64,000 nt of DNA from Chryseobacterium sp. G0186 (GTDB lineage Bacteria > Bacteroidota > Bacteroidia > Flavobacteriales > Weeksellaceae), in the NCBI RefSeq assembly GCF_003815675.1, contig NZ_CP033918.1:2170001-2234000 (forward strand). Reading direction: 5' to 3'. The notes under the pieces were generated by a model, which was not told the DNA's origin, did no database searches, and was given only the letters and a program-made list of their open reading frames with translations. Positions 1-8,745 of this stretch are shown here, in pieces; the first letter of the stretch is position 1; every line of letters begins with the position of its first letter. The position numbers were made by a program, and so were the translations under genes.

Positions 1-619
1 ATGCGGATGCCCCTTTAATAACATCGATATGTTCAAAGTCATTGACATCCACGTTCGGAGCGTGCTCTGCTCCCCATTCCTGTTCTGCCAGCTTCACGCC
101 ATTATTCATAATAGAAATACGGCTTCCATAAAGACCATGAATAACAGGCTTCGTGATATTATTTCCTGTCTTCAGCACTGCAACTCCTGAAATTTTTGAA
201 AGGATATTTCCAAGGTTTTCCGTAGAACTTCTATCCAATTCAGCTTTGTTCAGTGTTTTCATCACTACGGAGCCTTTATTTTTGTGGCTTCCGTGCAGAG
301 TAATGGTTTCTATATCACCTGTATGGTGTTCTAAGGTAATGGTAATGTGAAGATCCTGATCAACTCCTATATTTTCAGTATAATCATTGCAATCAGGATG
401 TTTGGCAATGAGAGTATACTTTCCTGCAGGAATTTTATCAAAGGAAAATTTCCCTTTTTTATCTGTTTTCACTGTAAAGTTTCCGATTTTTATGACAGCA
501 TTTTCCAACATGGTTTTGTCATGAAAATCCTGAACGGTTCCTTGCACAGTGTAGGTTTTTTGTGCACTTGTAAATACTGATCCACAAAAGATCAATAGCA
601 GGCAATATATCAATTTCAT
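1..619 (-). CDS. TonB-dependent receptor, N-terminal part (cut by window edge)
   Basis: Reading down from an ATG at 619 gives about 206 residues before the window ends. They comprise a signal peptide (MKLIYCLLLIFCGSVFTSAQ), a carboxypeptidase-regulatory-like beta-sandwich (roughly residues 22-105, with the typical KKGKFSFDKIPAGKYTL pattern) and the start of a TonB plug domain (GNILSKISGVAVLKTG, then a VIHGLYGSRI segment). Such outer-membrane receptors import metal complexes or other nutrients using the TonB-ExbBD proton-motive system. The beta-barrel lies outside the window, so the substrate cannot be read directly. The upstream Cys/His-rich 118-aa gene on the same strand hints at a metal. 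Family assignment is firm; substrate is a guess. Confidence 0.88.
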   Translation of the reverse strand, partial: MKLIYCLLLIFCGSVFTSAQKTYTVQGTVQDFHDKTMLENAVIKIGNFTVKTDKKGKFSFDKIPAGKYTLIAKHPDCNDYTENIGVDQDLHITITLEHHTGDIETITLHGSHKNKGSVVMKTLNKAELDRSSTENLGNILSKISGVAVLKTGNNITKPVIHGLYGSRISIMNNGVKLAEQEWGAEHAPNVDVNDFEHIDVIKGASA

Positions 620-637
620 TGTAAATAGATTGATTGC

Positions 638-658
638 GTACCCTTTTTAAAAAGGTAC
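638..658. promoter_or_regulatory. near-perfect palindrome upstream of the TonB receptor
   Basis: GTACC-C-TTTTT faces AAAAAGGTAC, giving a 10-bp inverted repeat with one extra C. It sits about 20-40 bp before the receptor start, so it could be an operator for a metal-responsive repressor or a hairpin in the leader. No known Bacteroidota Fur or Zur consensus was matched. Confidence 0.35.
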
Positions 659-889
659 ATTTTTCGTTAAAATTTGTTGAATGGGTTTTGGTTTTATTGT
701 ACGGTGTACAATGTAGATTGTAAAATGTATTGAAACATGAGGTTAGAGGTTAGTAATGGATCATTTTTACAACTCTAATTTCCAGTACAAACTACCGCCT
801 GCTGTTTCTCAACGCTTAAAATTTTAAACCCTGAACATTAAACATTTACATTTAAAGCACGAAACTTTAAACCCAATAAGAATTATTGA

Positions 890-1246
890 TTATGAAATGG
901 TGGGAGGCCCCCGAAGCTGAAAGGTAAATTTGGTCTGAGACCAGATTTTTTCCTGAATGGTAATAATCTGCTTTACTTCGTGCGTGTAATGCTCAAAGCT
1001 AAAGCTGAATTCTTCAGGAGCTAATGTATGTCCGGTAGCCAAAAAGTGGCAGGCCAGACAGTCGCCAGCTTTCTCTTTAGCAACAGCTTTCGTCATTGAA
1101 TTCTCTACCTTTTTAAGATTGAAGGCCTTAAAATAGTCGACAGACTCATGGTGGTGAAAGCTTTGAGAAAGCAGCGCGAGGAAATACACTCCAAACAATA
1201 GCCTGGAGATAAAACGCTTTAAGTTTCTGCTTTCTTTAAAAATCAT
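890..1246 (-). CDS. small exported or membrane-anchored Cys/His-rich protein
   Basis: 118 residues. There is a hydrophobic N-terminal segment (LLFGVYFLALLSQSF, about residues 17-31), then HHHES, a CLACHF motif (about residues 63-68) and a C-terminus ending in LRGPP. Small proteins of this shape, with a single N-terminal membrane segment and clustered His/Cys, often sit beside TonB receptors for metals in Flavobacteriia, and the next gene on this strand is such a receptor 270 bp downstream. I do not recognise a named family. A role in metal binding in the periplasm is inferred from residues and context only. The CxxCH string resembles a haem-attachment motif but is isolated, so cytochrome function is unlikely. 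Confidence 0.6.
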   Translation of the reverse strand: MIFKESRNLKRFISRLLFGVYFLALLSQSFHHHESVDYFKAFNLKKVENSMTKAVAKEKAGDCLACHFLATGHTLAPEEFSFSFEHYTHEVKQIITIQEKIWSQTKFTFQLRGPPTIS

Positions 1247-1345
1247 TTTTCAAAATTAGGAAAATAATTTAATTTTCAGACTAAACTTCTATTAAATTAC
1301 TTTTATGATTTACAGTTAATACGTCGAAACAATTAATATTTTGTT

Positions 1346-1380
1346 ACAAAAAAATGCTTCATAAAAATTATGAAGCATTT
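1346..1380 (-). terminator. rho-independent terminator after the ABC-F gene
   Basis: A 13-bp perfect stem (AAATGCTTCATAA at 1352-1364 against 1368-1380) with an AAA/TTT loop is followed on the minus strand by a run of T. It lies 11 bp beyond the ABC-F stop codon. Confidence 0.85.
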
Positions 1381-1390
1381 ATATTTTAGT

Positions 1391-3322
1391 TTAATCCAGC
1401 TGTGTTCCCAGATATTCCCATTCCTGCAGAGCAGAATCTAATTCTTCTTTAGCTTTGTTATATTTTTCTAAAGTCTCCTCAGATGGGTTTTCTTTGGCAA
1501 AAGAAGCTTCCATTTCTTCAATCTTTGTTTCCAGTTCAGAAATTTTTTCTTCTACTTTCTTAATCTTATTCTGGATATTTTTCTGTTCCTTACTGACAAT
1601 ATTAGAGGTTTGGCTATTGCTAACCACTGGCTTTTCTTCTACTTTTTTAGGCTCTACCTTTACGACCTCCTGGTGAAGTTTAGCTTTTTCTGCAGAAATT
1701 TCCCTGATTGTTTCTTTCTGTCTGTATTCCAGATATTCATTGATGTCACCAAGGAATTCTTTCATATGTCCGTCACGGAATTCGTAGATTTTATCACAAA
1801 GTCCCTGAAGAAATTCTCTATCGTGAGAAATTACGATCAATGTACCCTCGAAATTCTGTAAGGCCAACTTAATAATCTCCTTGGACTGAATATCCAAGTG
1901 GTTGGTAGGCTCATCCATAATCAATGTGTTGAAAGGACGAAGCAACAATTTACAAAGAGCCAGACGGTTTCTTTCTCCTCCGGAAAGTACTTTTGTTTTC
2001 TTGGAAACAGCATCTCCCTGGAACAAGAATGATCCTAATAAATCTCTTACCCTAGGTCTTGTTTCTTCTGTAGCAGCATCTTCAGCCTCTTCTAAAACCG
2101 TTTTGTTAGGTGTTAAAACCTCTTCCTGATTTTGGGCAAAGTACCCGATATTTACATTATGTCCAAGGTTCCAAGAACCTGAATAGTCTTTAATATCTCC
2201 TGCTAAAATTTTAGCCAGGGTTGTTTTTCCTTGTCCGTTCTGTCCTAAAAGGGCAATTCTGTCTCCTCTTTGAACGATGAAATCTACATCATCAAAAATT
2301 TGTTTTTTCCCGTAAGCTTTTCCTAAACGTTCAGCTTCAAAAATAATTTTTCCGGGAACCATAGATTGTACGAAACGGATATTGAACTTTGAAACGTCTT
2401 CATTGTCAACTTCAATACGTTCAATTTTATCTAATCTTTTAATCAATGATTGAGCAAAAGATGCTTTGGTAGCACTTGCACGGAATTTATTGATGTTATC
2501 TTCCATTTGCTTGATCTCCGCATCCTGATTCTTTTTAGCCTGAATCAGTTTTTCACGGCGATCTTCTCGCATAACCAGATATTTGGAATAATTGGCTTTA
2601 TAGTCATCAACCTTTTTATTGTTGATATCAAAAGTCCTATTGCAGACAGCCGTCATAAACTGCTTGTCGTGACTTACCAGAACAATAGCTCCGGGATAAT
2701 CTTTCAAGAAGTTTTCTAACCAGATAATGGATTCCATATCCAAGTGGTTGGTAGGCTCATCGAGAAGCATGATATCATTCTTTTGAAGAAGTAATTTTGC
2801 CAATTCGATTCTCATTCTCCATCCTCCTGAAAACTCATCGGTAATTTTTTGAAAATCATCAGCCTTAAATCCAAGACCAAACAATACTTTTTCCATATCA
2901 CCTTCAAGGTTGTAGGCATCATGGTTCATTAAAAGATCATTCAGCTCGGTCATCTTATTAATCAAATCTGTATAAGAATCACTTTCGTAGTCTGTTCTTG
3001 TCGCCATTTGATGATTAACCTCCTCAAGTTCATTTTTCCAAGCATTAATCTGCTCAAAAGCCTGCATTGTTTCAGCCCATACGGTTCTTCCTTTTACAAA
3101 ATCAAGGTCCTGCTTAAGAAAACCAATGGTAACGCTTCCTTCGGTAATAACTTCTCCCTCAAAGAAATTGATTTCTTTGGACAGCATTTTCAATAAAGTG
3201 GATTTCCCTGCACCATTTTTTCCTACCAGACCTACTTTATCATCCTTTTTAATGGTGAAATTTACATTTTGAAATAAATAATTTCCTGAATGGTGTAATC
3301 CTAAACTTTGAACCGAAAGCAT
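1391..3322 (-). CDS. ABC-F family ATP-binding protein
   Basis: 643 residues with two ABC ATPase domains and no membrane segment. The first domain has Walker A GKNGAGKST (about 35-43), signature FSGGWRMRIELAK (about 163) and Walker B with DEPTNHLD. The second has GQNGQGKTT (about 358), LSGGERNRLALCK and MDEPTNHLD. A charged linker of about 75 residues joins them, as in all ABC-F proteins, and the last 70 residues form a Glu/Lys-rich coiled coil resembling the Uup/YdiF C-terminal domain. ABC-F proteins act on ribosomes, either regulating translation or protecting against antibiotics. The sequence alone cannot separate housekeeping from resistance, but length and C-terminal coiled coil favour the housekeeping YdiF/Uup type. 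It is a single gene with its own terminator. Confidence 0.93.
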   Translation of the reverse strand: MLSVQSLGLHHSGNYLFQNVNFTIKKDDKVGLVGKNGAGKSTLLKMLSKEINFFEGEVITEGSVTIGFLKQDLDFVKGRTVWAETMQAFEQINAWKNELEEVNHQMATRTDYESDSYTDLINKMTELNDLLMNHDAYNLEGDMEKVLFGLGFKADDFQKITDEFSGGWRMRIELAKLLLQKNDIMLLDEPTNHLDMESIIWLENFLKDYPGAIVLVSHDKQFMTAVCNRTFDINNKKVDDYKANYSKYLVMREDRREKLIQAKKNQDAEIKQMEDNINKFRASATKASFAQSLIKRLDKIERIEVDNEDVSKFNIRFVQSMVPGKIIFEAERLGKAYGKKQIFDDVDFIVQRGDRIALLGQNGQGKTTLAKILAGDIKDYSGSWNLGHNVNIGYFAQNQEEVLTPNKTVLEEAEDAATEETRPRVRDLLGSFLFQGDAVSKKTKVLSGGERNRLALCKLLLRPFNTLIMDEPTNHLDIQSKEIIKLALQNFEGTLIVISHDREFLQGLCDKIYEFRDGHMKEFLGDINEYLEYRQKETIREISAEKAKLHQEVVKVEPKKVEEKPVVSNSQTSNIVSKEQKNIQNKIKKVEEKISELETKIEEMEASFAKENPSEETLEKYNKAKEELDSALQEWEYLGTQLD

Positions 3323-3445
3323 TTTTTTAATTAAAGGTTAATAATGAGTAATGAATTTTCGAGCGCAAAAATACGGAAAAAGAAATGAATAGCCCAGAAA
3401 TAAAAAATGGGCAGCTGTATTCTTATCCTTTAATGCTTTCCAAAA

Positions 3446-3474
3446 AGAAAAGGGACACCTTATTTGATGTCCCC
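3446..3474 (-). terminator. terminator after the DUF2235 gene
   Basis: On the minus strand GGGACA and TGTCCC pair (3452-3457 with 3468-3473), then a TTTTCTTTTT tract follows. It is placed 35 bp after the stop of the DUF2235 gene. Confidence 0.7.
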
Positions 3475-3508
3475 CATAACCTAAATTTAAAACTGAGAAG
3501 TACTAACG

Positions 3509-4855
3509 CTATTGGTTTATTTCATTTAATATTCTTATTACCGGTGTTTTTACCACAGACCGCATCCAGATATCATTATTGGGCACGCTGGTTCCATATA
3601 GGAAGTCTGCTACAAAGTTGTCTTCGGGTAGATGAAGTTCCACGGAAAGCCTTGTCTGGCTATTCTGATCTACTGTGGTACTGCTTGAAACATTCAATCC
3701 ATTGTTAAGAAGTTCTACATTTATTTCGTATTCTGACCTCTCTAACTGAGTATTGCTATACAGTCCAAAGTTTGCTGAAATATGGATATAATCAGCCAAT
3801 TCATCATAATTGTATATTGGTTTTTGATCTGTTGAAAGGTCTTTTAGATACGCCCGCAATTCAACAAACAAACCTTCAAGCAGGGGATGTCTTTTATAGT
3901 CTGCTTCAAAATAAACCCCTGGATTAAAAACAGATGCGATCTTATTTGTTTCTTCAAGCATCAGCTTTCCATATACTTTTGAAAGCTCATTATAAACTTT
4001 ATCCCTACAAATGTATGCCTGAGACAGACCATTTCCTGTCTCAATTCTATAGCCTGAAAGTAAAGCATTCCATATTTTTTTACTTTCTATATCTGTTTTT
4101 GCATTCCTGATACTTTCAACATAATTCCTCAAATCCTCTGTATTTAAAAAATCCGTAGAAATGTAAACGGATTGTGGGCCCTCCAAATAACCTCCTCCAA
4201 CATCTGCATGGGCTCCGGGAACAAAAACTTCTTTCCAAACTGATGAATATCTTTCTTGTTTCTGATCTTTCATCACCCTTGAGTCATCAAAAAAACCTGT
4301 TAAAGGAAAAAAGAATCTTCCCTCATTCACAGAACAGAGGTGGAGAGCGTTTTCTACCCGATGAGAAAGGTTTAAATCATAGGTATTAAAGGGTTTTGAT
4401 TCTACGGTATCAAAAGCTCCTAAGAATTTTACCTTACAATTCTCATGGGAATGATTCGAAAAAAACTGATTGCAAAAAGTTCTAGCCAGCATCCCTCCTC
4501 TCCCGAATCCATAGAGATAAAAATGATATTCATTGCCAATATCATTGAGGATATTCTGCACAAAATTATGGGCTTTCTGAAGTTTGTCATCAGAAGAATA
4601 TCCACTTCCATAGGGTGGATTGGCACATGTCGCCATTGCAAAATTACTGTCTTCTTTTCCTATTGCCGTTCCTATACCCTCAATGTATATTTTTTCATTT
4701 CCATTAAATGATCTGTATAATTTATAGATATTGGTGAATGCTCCATGATAACTTTCATTATTATTCAGTGGTTTATCTGACGAAAGAGCATTGACTCCAT
4801 TATTTCCCGTACCGTCAAAGAAAATCCCGACGGAAATCACTCTACTACCATCCAT
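3509..4855 (-). CDS. DUF2235 (Tle1-like) alpha/beta hydrolase lacking the nucleophile serine
   Basis: 448 residues. An N-terminal GIFFDGTGNN (residues 10-19), a central YGFGRGGMLAR (115-125) and GAHADVGGGY (about 215-224) are the hallmarks of the DUF2235 phospholipase/hydrolase fold, which includes type VI secretion Tle1 effectors. Active members have GFSRG at the nucleophile elbow. Here residues 116-120 read GFGRG (codon GGG for residue 118), so the serine is missing while the Asp/His-containing ADVGGGY segment is kept. There is no signal peptide. The gene stands alone, with no T6SS genes nearby. Either this is a non-catalytic paralogue, or the enzyme uses another residue. Family certain, activity doubtful. 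Confidence 0.85.
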   Translation of the reverse strand: MDGSRVISVGIFFDGTGNNGVNALSSDKPLNNNESYHGAFTNIYKLYRSFNGNEKIYIEGIGTAIGKEDSNFAMATCANPPYGSGYSSDDKLQKAHNFVQNILNDIGNEYHFYLYGFGRGGMLARTFCNQFFSNHSHENCKVKFLGAFDTVESKPFNTYDLNLSHRVENALHLCSVNEGRFFFPLTGFFDDSRVMKDQKQERYSSVWKEVFVPGAHADVGGGYLEGPQSVYISTDFLNTEDLRNYVESIRNAKTDIESKKIWNALLSGYRIETGNGLSQAYICRDKVYNELSKVYGKLMLEETNKIASVFNPGVYFEADYKRHPLLEGLFVELRAYLKDLSTDQKPIYNYDELADYIHISANFGLYSNTQLERSEYEINVELLNNGLNVSSSTTVDQNSQTRLSVELHLPEDNFVADFLYGTSVPNNDIWMRSVVKTPVIRILNEINQ

Positions 4856-5006
4856 TACTTTAATAATTTTTATTACAGACCTTGTCTGTACATTTATGTT
4901 TTATTTAAAATCCCTAAAAGAGACATTTCAAAATAACGGAAGAAAGATTGGTTAAGCTAGAGTGAAAAGTACTAAATAAAAAATTCCGTATTTCTACGGA
5001 ATAAGT

Positions 5007-5684
5007 TTATATTTTTTCAAGTGAGTAGATATTGTTCACAATGGCGTAGATTACGATTCCCACTGTGTTTTTGGCTCCTATTTTTTCAAGGATACGCTGT
5101 CGGTGACTTTCTACTGTTCTTGGACTAATGAACAACTTTTCGCCTATTTCATTATTGGTAAATTCCTGACAGATCAGTTTTACAACATCTTTTTCTCTTT
5201 CAGACAATTCATCTTCTGTTGCAAAGAGTGAATTTTTCTTGGAAGAATTATTCATATAGGTAAACAGCATCTGATGATCTTCCGCTGTAAAGAAAACTCC
5301 GTTTTTGTCAACCATTGTGATGGCATCTATAAATGTTTTCTTGTTTGAATTTTTGGGAAGGAAAGCAGAAACTCCCAACTTCACCATATACCCCAGAATG
5401 GATGTTTTATAATGGGAAGAGAGAATGATGATTTTAAGATCAGGATATTTTTCTTTAAGAATTTCCACCAGTTCAAAACCATTCATAGGTTTCATCTGAA
5501 CGTCTACCAGCGCAATATCAGGAAATTCAGAGTTGGATAGTTTCCCTAGGTCTTCTATAAAATCGGGACCGTTATCAGCGGTAAGGCAAACGGATATATT
5601 CTTTTCATTGGATAGCAGCATTTTGACCCCTTCAAGGATCAGCTGTTCATCATCAATCAGTGCTATTTTGATTTGGGAACTCAT
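5007..5684 (-). CDS. NarL/FixJ-family response regulator
   Basis: 225 residues. The receiver domain (about 1-125) has the acidic pair DDE (11-13), phospho-acceptor Asp in ALVDVQMKP (about residue 60), switch Ser in LSSHY (about 90) and conserved Lys in LPKNS (about 111). The C-terminal LuxR-type helix-turn-helix (about 160-222) contains LSEREKDVVKLIC and FISPRTVESHRQRILEKIGAKN. The start codon lies inside the end of the histidine kinase gene (32-nt overlap), so the two are translationally coupled and form a cognate pair. The target genes are not identifiable here. Confidence 0.95.
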   Translation of the reverse strand: MSSQIKIALIDDEQLILEGVKMLLSNEKNISVCLTADNGPDFIEDLGKLSNSEFPDIALVDVQMKPMNGFELVEILKEKYPDLKIIILSSHYKTSILGYMVKLGVSAFLPKNSNKKTFIDAITMVDKNGVFFTAEDHQMLFTYMNNSSKKNSLFATEDELSEREKDVVKLICQEFTNNEIGEKLFISPRTVESHRQRILEKIGAKNTVGIVIYAIVNNIYSLEKI

Positions 5685-6372
5685 GATATTTTGGAATTTT
5701 TACAATTAAACGACTTCCTTTATTTAAAAAAGTTTTTTTCCATTTGTGAACGGCATTCATTGACTTGATTCGGGATTCAATATTCTTGATTCCCATCCCT
5801 TTTTTTACTTCTTCATATTCAAATCCTTGGCCGTTATCTGAAATAATAACAGCCGTGTTCTGAGGATAATCTTTGATGTAAATCCATAGATCTGTAGCTT
5901 CAGAATGCTTGATTACATTGGTAGTAAACTCCTGAATAATCCTATATAACTGTACTTCTACAAAGATATCTTTCTTTTCATATCCGGGCATTACCTGCAG
6001 GGATATATTGATTTTATGAGAAAGGTTGGCAATCAACTCTTCTACATATAAAACCAAGCCTACGGATTCAAGGTTGACAGGATATAACGAGTGAGAAATA
6101 CTTCGGGCAGCATCAATCAGTGAAGACATTTGTCCGTAGATATTCTTTTTAATCACTTCATCACCCTGAGTATCAAGATTATTAAGCCATAGTGAAAGAA
6201 TATTGAGTCTATTTCCGATATCATCATGAATCATGACAGCAATTCTTTTTCTTTCCTCTTCCTGTGCCTTAATGTTTTCTAACACCAATTTTTTCTGATG
6301 AAGAACTTCGGCTTCATGCTGTGTATTTTTCTCCTTAATAATTCTACTAATAAAAGCTCTGTAAGCGAGCAT
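5653..6372 (-). CDS. sensor histidine kinase (HisKA_3/HPK7 type)
   Basis: 239 residues from the first ATG. A short coiled-coil stretch leads into the dimerisation/phosphoacceptor helix IAVMIHDDIGNRLNILSLW with phospho-His in MIHDDIGN (about residue 49), then an HATPase domain with N-box EFTTNVIKHSEAT (about 149-161) and G1 box DNGQGF (about 179). No sensor domain is present after this ATG. Upstream in the same frame the DNA encodes a membrane helix (NINLLILIIVTIAIIVSFIM) with no ATG, GTG or TTG in front of it, so the true start may be a rare codon. It probably receives its signal from the preceding seven-helix protein. Confidence 0.92.
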   Translation of the reverse strand: MLAYRAFISRIIKEKNTQHEAEVLHQKKLVLENIKAQEEERKRIAVMIHDDIGNRLNILSLWLNNLDTQGDEVIKKNIYGQMSSLIDAARSISHSLYPVNLESVGLVLYVEELIANLSHKINISLQVMPGYEKKDIFVEVQLYRIIQEFTTNVIKHSEATDLWIYIKDYPQNTAVIISDNGQGFEYEEVKKGMGIKNIESRIKSMNAVHKWKKTFLNKGSRLIVKIPKYHEFPNQNSTD

Positions 6373-6434
6373 AATAAAAGATACTATAATTGCTATGGTA
6401 ACAATTATAAGAATCAGCAGGTTAATATTTAAGG

Positions 6435-7058
6435 TTACTTCTTTAATTTGATAAATGTATATAAAAGTGAACAGTACAAAATACTGGAAAGAATATTATT
6501 GGCACTGAAAAGCATATAATAATTGTTTTCCGAAAGATTAGCGATCTGATGCTGAACAATAAAAATAAATACAGACACCGAATAATAGAAAAATATACTG
6601 GCATCTACGAAAAGGAACCGGTTTTGTTCTGATGTATCCTTAATTTCCCGTATCAGTGTAAATCCGGAAAGGCAAATAATGATGATATTCGATACTACCT
6701 TTGCAATATCAGTATTGGCAGGATAATTGAACCCATACTTGGAGATCATAAATCCGGTGGCTAATACTCCTACCAGAGTTAAAAGATATTTTGGCCAATT
6801 TAATTTCCTGATGAATAAACCTGTCAGCAAAAAAAATTCTCCGGCAATATAAAACGGATAAATAAATGATGTATCATCAAGCCTGAAAACGTAAGGCAGT
6901 ACAAGATTCACCAGTTCAATAAAAAAAAGAAAAGCAATACAATGAAAATATTGCTTTTCCTTATGGTTTAATATGCGGTATTTAATAGCTCCCAACAAAA
7001 TAACAGCCAGAAGCAACCCGTAGTTGAGGAATAAAATCGTCTTATAAAGATCTGCCAT
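6435..7058 (-). CDS. polytopic membrane protein, two-component partner
   Basis: 207 residues with six or seven hydrophobic helices spaced along the whole length (for example ILFLNYGLLLAVILLGAI, YFHCIAFLFFIELVNLVL, YLLTLVGVLATGFMI, IIIICLSGFTLI, FFYYSVSVFIFIV) and no soluble domain. It is directly upstream of the histidine kinase gene on the same strand, and its last codons overlap the open frame that leads into the kinase membrane helix. I recognise no named family. Context suggests it is a membrane sensor or accessory for the kinase; this is an inference. Confidence 0.7.
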   Translation of the reverse strand: MADLYKTILFLNYGLLLAVILLGAIKYRILNHKEKQYFHCIAFLFFIELVNLVLPYVFRLDDTSFIYPFYIAGEFFLLTGLFIRKLNWPKYLLTLVGVLATGFMISKYGFNYPANTDIAKVVSNIIIICLSGFTLIREIKDTSEQNRFLFVDASIFFYYSVSVFIFIVQHQIANLSENNYYMLFSANNILSSILYCSLLYTFIKLKK

Positions 7059-7073
7059 TCCTTGATTTATTTT

Positions 7074-7895
7074 TTAAAATTGACTTCCTATATCCGGAAT
7101 ACGGCAGATAGGAGGACATGGTTTTGCCCAATCGTAGGTATTGGTGGTGAGTTGTACACGTTCTGAATTTTGAAGATTCTCATGGAAAGAAATAAAGATA
7201 AGAGTGGTCAACATTTTCCCATAAATAGCATTGTACTTAAGCCCAAAAGAACATGTAATTTTTGATAAACCAGCATCTGAAAGGCACAAATCCGCAGTAG
7301 GAACATAGAATTTTCTAAAGATTCCCGTTCCCTCAGACTCTTTACATTCTTTGTAAAGCCAATCCATTCCGGAGTCTCTCCAAGATTCAATGGATTCTAC
7401 CGCCTTATCTTGTTCCAGAACAGGCTTATTGGATACGGGATATCCCATATCTGAATTTTTTTCTATTTTTTCAAAACCTTTGGAAAGAACAGTATTTTTA
7501 ACAATGGTATATTCCTGAACTTCCTGAAGTTTCAAATCATGGGTCAGCTCAGTAAGGAAACTGCATGGATAGTCTTTTTGTTCAATTCTTCTGCCCTCAT
7601 TATTCATAGGGTAAAGGATCAGGATCAATTTCCTATCATAAATACCTATTGATGCACAAAACTCAGGAAATTCCTCATATTGTCTCATCCAATCAAGTTG
7701 ACCTGGAGAAATGTTAAAAACATAATTTGTTGAAATTAAATCCTTTAATCTAAGAAAATTAGAACAACACAGGCTCCATTCATCTGCAGCAGCTCTACAG
7801 TCTTCTACAGGAAGCATAAAATCTACAATGTTTAACGTTGTCATAAGCATAGTTTTTAGTTGTATAAAATTATACAAACTAAACATGCTGTGCAA
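7074..7895 (-). CDS. hypothetical protein
   Basis: Up to 273 residues. ATGs at 7850 and 7844 (MLMTTLNIVDFML) are equally plausible starts and give about 256-258 residues, a better N-terminus because the first residues look like untranslated leader. The product is soluble, without a signal peptide or membrane segment. It is rich in Cys and has a segment SFGLKYNAIYGKMLTTLIFISFHENL near the C-terminus that looks like a beta-rich globular domain. It lies 15 bp upstream of the membrane protein gene of the two-component operon, so it may be co-transcribed. No family recognised. Confidence 0.6.
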   Translation of the reverse strand: MHSMFSLYNFIQLKTMLMTTLNIVDFMLPVEDCRAAADEWSLCCSNFLRLKDLISTNYVFNISPGQLDWMRQYEEFPEFCASIGIYDRKLILILYPMNNEGRRIEQKDYPCSFLTELTHDLKLQEVQEYTIVKNTVLSKGFEKIEKNSDMGYPVSNKPVLEQDKAVESIESWRDSGMDWLYKECKESEGTGIFRKFYVPTADLCLSDAGLSKITCSFGLKYNAIYGKMLTTLIFISFHENLQNSERVQLTTNTYDWAKPCPPICRIPDIGSQF

Positions 7896-7907
7896 GTAGC
7901 AATTTAA

Positions 7908-8528
7908 CTAATAATTTCTCACCGTAATATGATAACAGCTCTGTTGCTTTTCTTTAATGTAATAAATTCTACCGGCATTAGCATAATGCTTTAAAACTTT
8001 TTCCAACGCCACTTCCATCTTCGGATTATATTTGAGAACATTATTAAACCTTACATATGAAATATCAAAAGAGTTCCCATAATTATGAGAGCTTATTCCT
8101 AACGAAGCGTTGGAGTTCACCTTTCGTAACCTGCATTGGTCCTCTAGTGTTCTTGTAATGGATGAAACCGTAAATGTACCTCCCTTTGTAGCTTTACTGA
8201 ATTTAGCTCCCATGTTCTCCAGCGTAGTCTTTGCCTTAGAAACCATGTATGCTCTGCTGTAGTCAAGCTTTTGAACCTGATATCCCTTTCCGGTTTTCTT
8301 TATTTTATGAAACTTTCCTTTGCTGATATACTTTTGTACGGTCTTGGAATCCTTCAGTAACTGTACACCGAAACTTTTAGATGCGTCAAGATGTGGCTTA
8401 TAAAGTGCTGTGGGCTCTACATTTAAAACAGTTGTAAGGTCATAGCAAGGAAGAACCTTTCTCGCAGCCTGCGAATAATGTAAACTATAAATAAAAGGTA
8501 CGAAGACCACACAAAGAAACTTTTTCAT
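7908..8528 (-). CDS. exported M15-like peptidase (DUF5715 type)
   Basis: 206 residues from the ATG at 8528, chosen over an upstream ATG at 8621 because it begins a clean signal peptide (MKKFLCVVFVPFIYSLHYSQA). The C-terminal half holds SSHNYGNSFDISYV (SxHxxGxxxD) and a final CYHITVRN, the zinc-ligand pattern of M15 D,D-peptidases that trim peptidoglycan stem peptides. The overall pattern agrees with the DUF5715 family. The predicted product is periplasmic or outer-membrane associated. Enzymatic activity is likely but not proven by sequence. Confidence 0.75.
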   Translation of the reverse strand: MKKFLCVVFVPFIYSLHYSQAARKVLPCYDLTTVLNVEPTALYKPHLDASKSFGVQLLKDSKTVQKYISKGKFHKIKKTGKGYQVQKLDYSRAYMVSKAKTTLENMGAKFSKATKGGTFTVSSITRTLEDQCRLRKVNSNASLGISSHNYGNSFDISYVRFNNVLKYNPKMEVALEKVLKHYANAGRIYYIKEKQQSCYHITVRNY

Positions 8529-8713
8529 TAACCACCACTTTAAATTACTAACGAAGAATAAAACGTTTATGTTATGCCTTTCAACGATGACTTTAATTTT
8601 ATTCAAATAAATCCCAAACAAACTTTAAACCAAATTATTGAATTTATAATTTTTGTTCCCATAATTTTGAAATATTTTTTCAGTTTTAACTTTTTATTTT
8701 AAGATTTAAATTT

Positions 8714-8721
8714 TACATTTG
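8714..8721 (+). promoter_or_regulatory. -7 element (TACATTTG) of the aquaporin gene
   Basis: TACATTTG matches the Bacteroidota -7 consensus TAnnTTTG and lies 25 bp before the aqpZ start. No clear TTTG -33 element is seen at the usual spacing. Confidence 0.5.
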
Positions 8722-8745
8722 AGATACATTTAAAAAATAAACAAC

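Noticed and set aside
1052..1110. Cytochrome c haem site in the 118-aa protein (CLACH)
   Set aside because: A single CxxCH without the surrounding cytochrome fold and with a preceding His cluster fits metal binding better.
3385..3708. Plus-strand 107-aa frame overlapping the end of the DUF2235 gene
   Set aside because: Antisense shadow with no features; the minus-strand gene is well supported.
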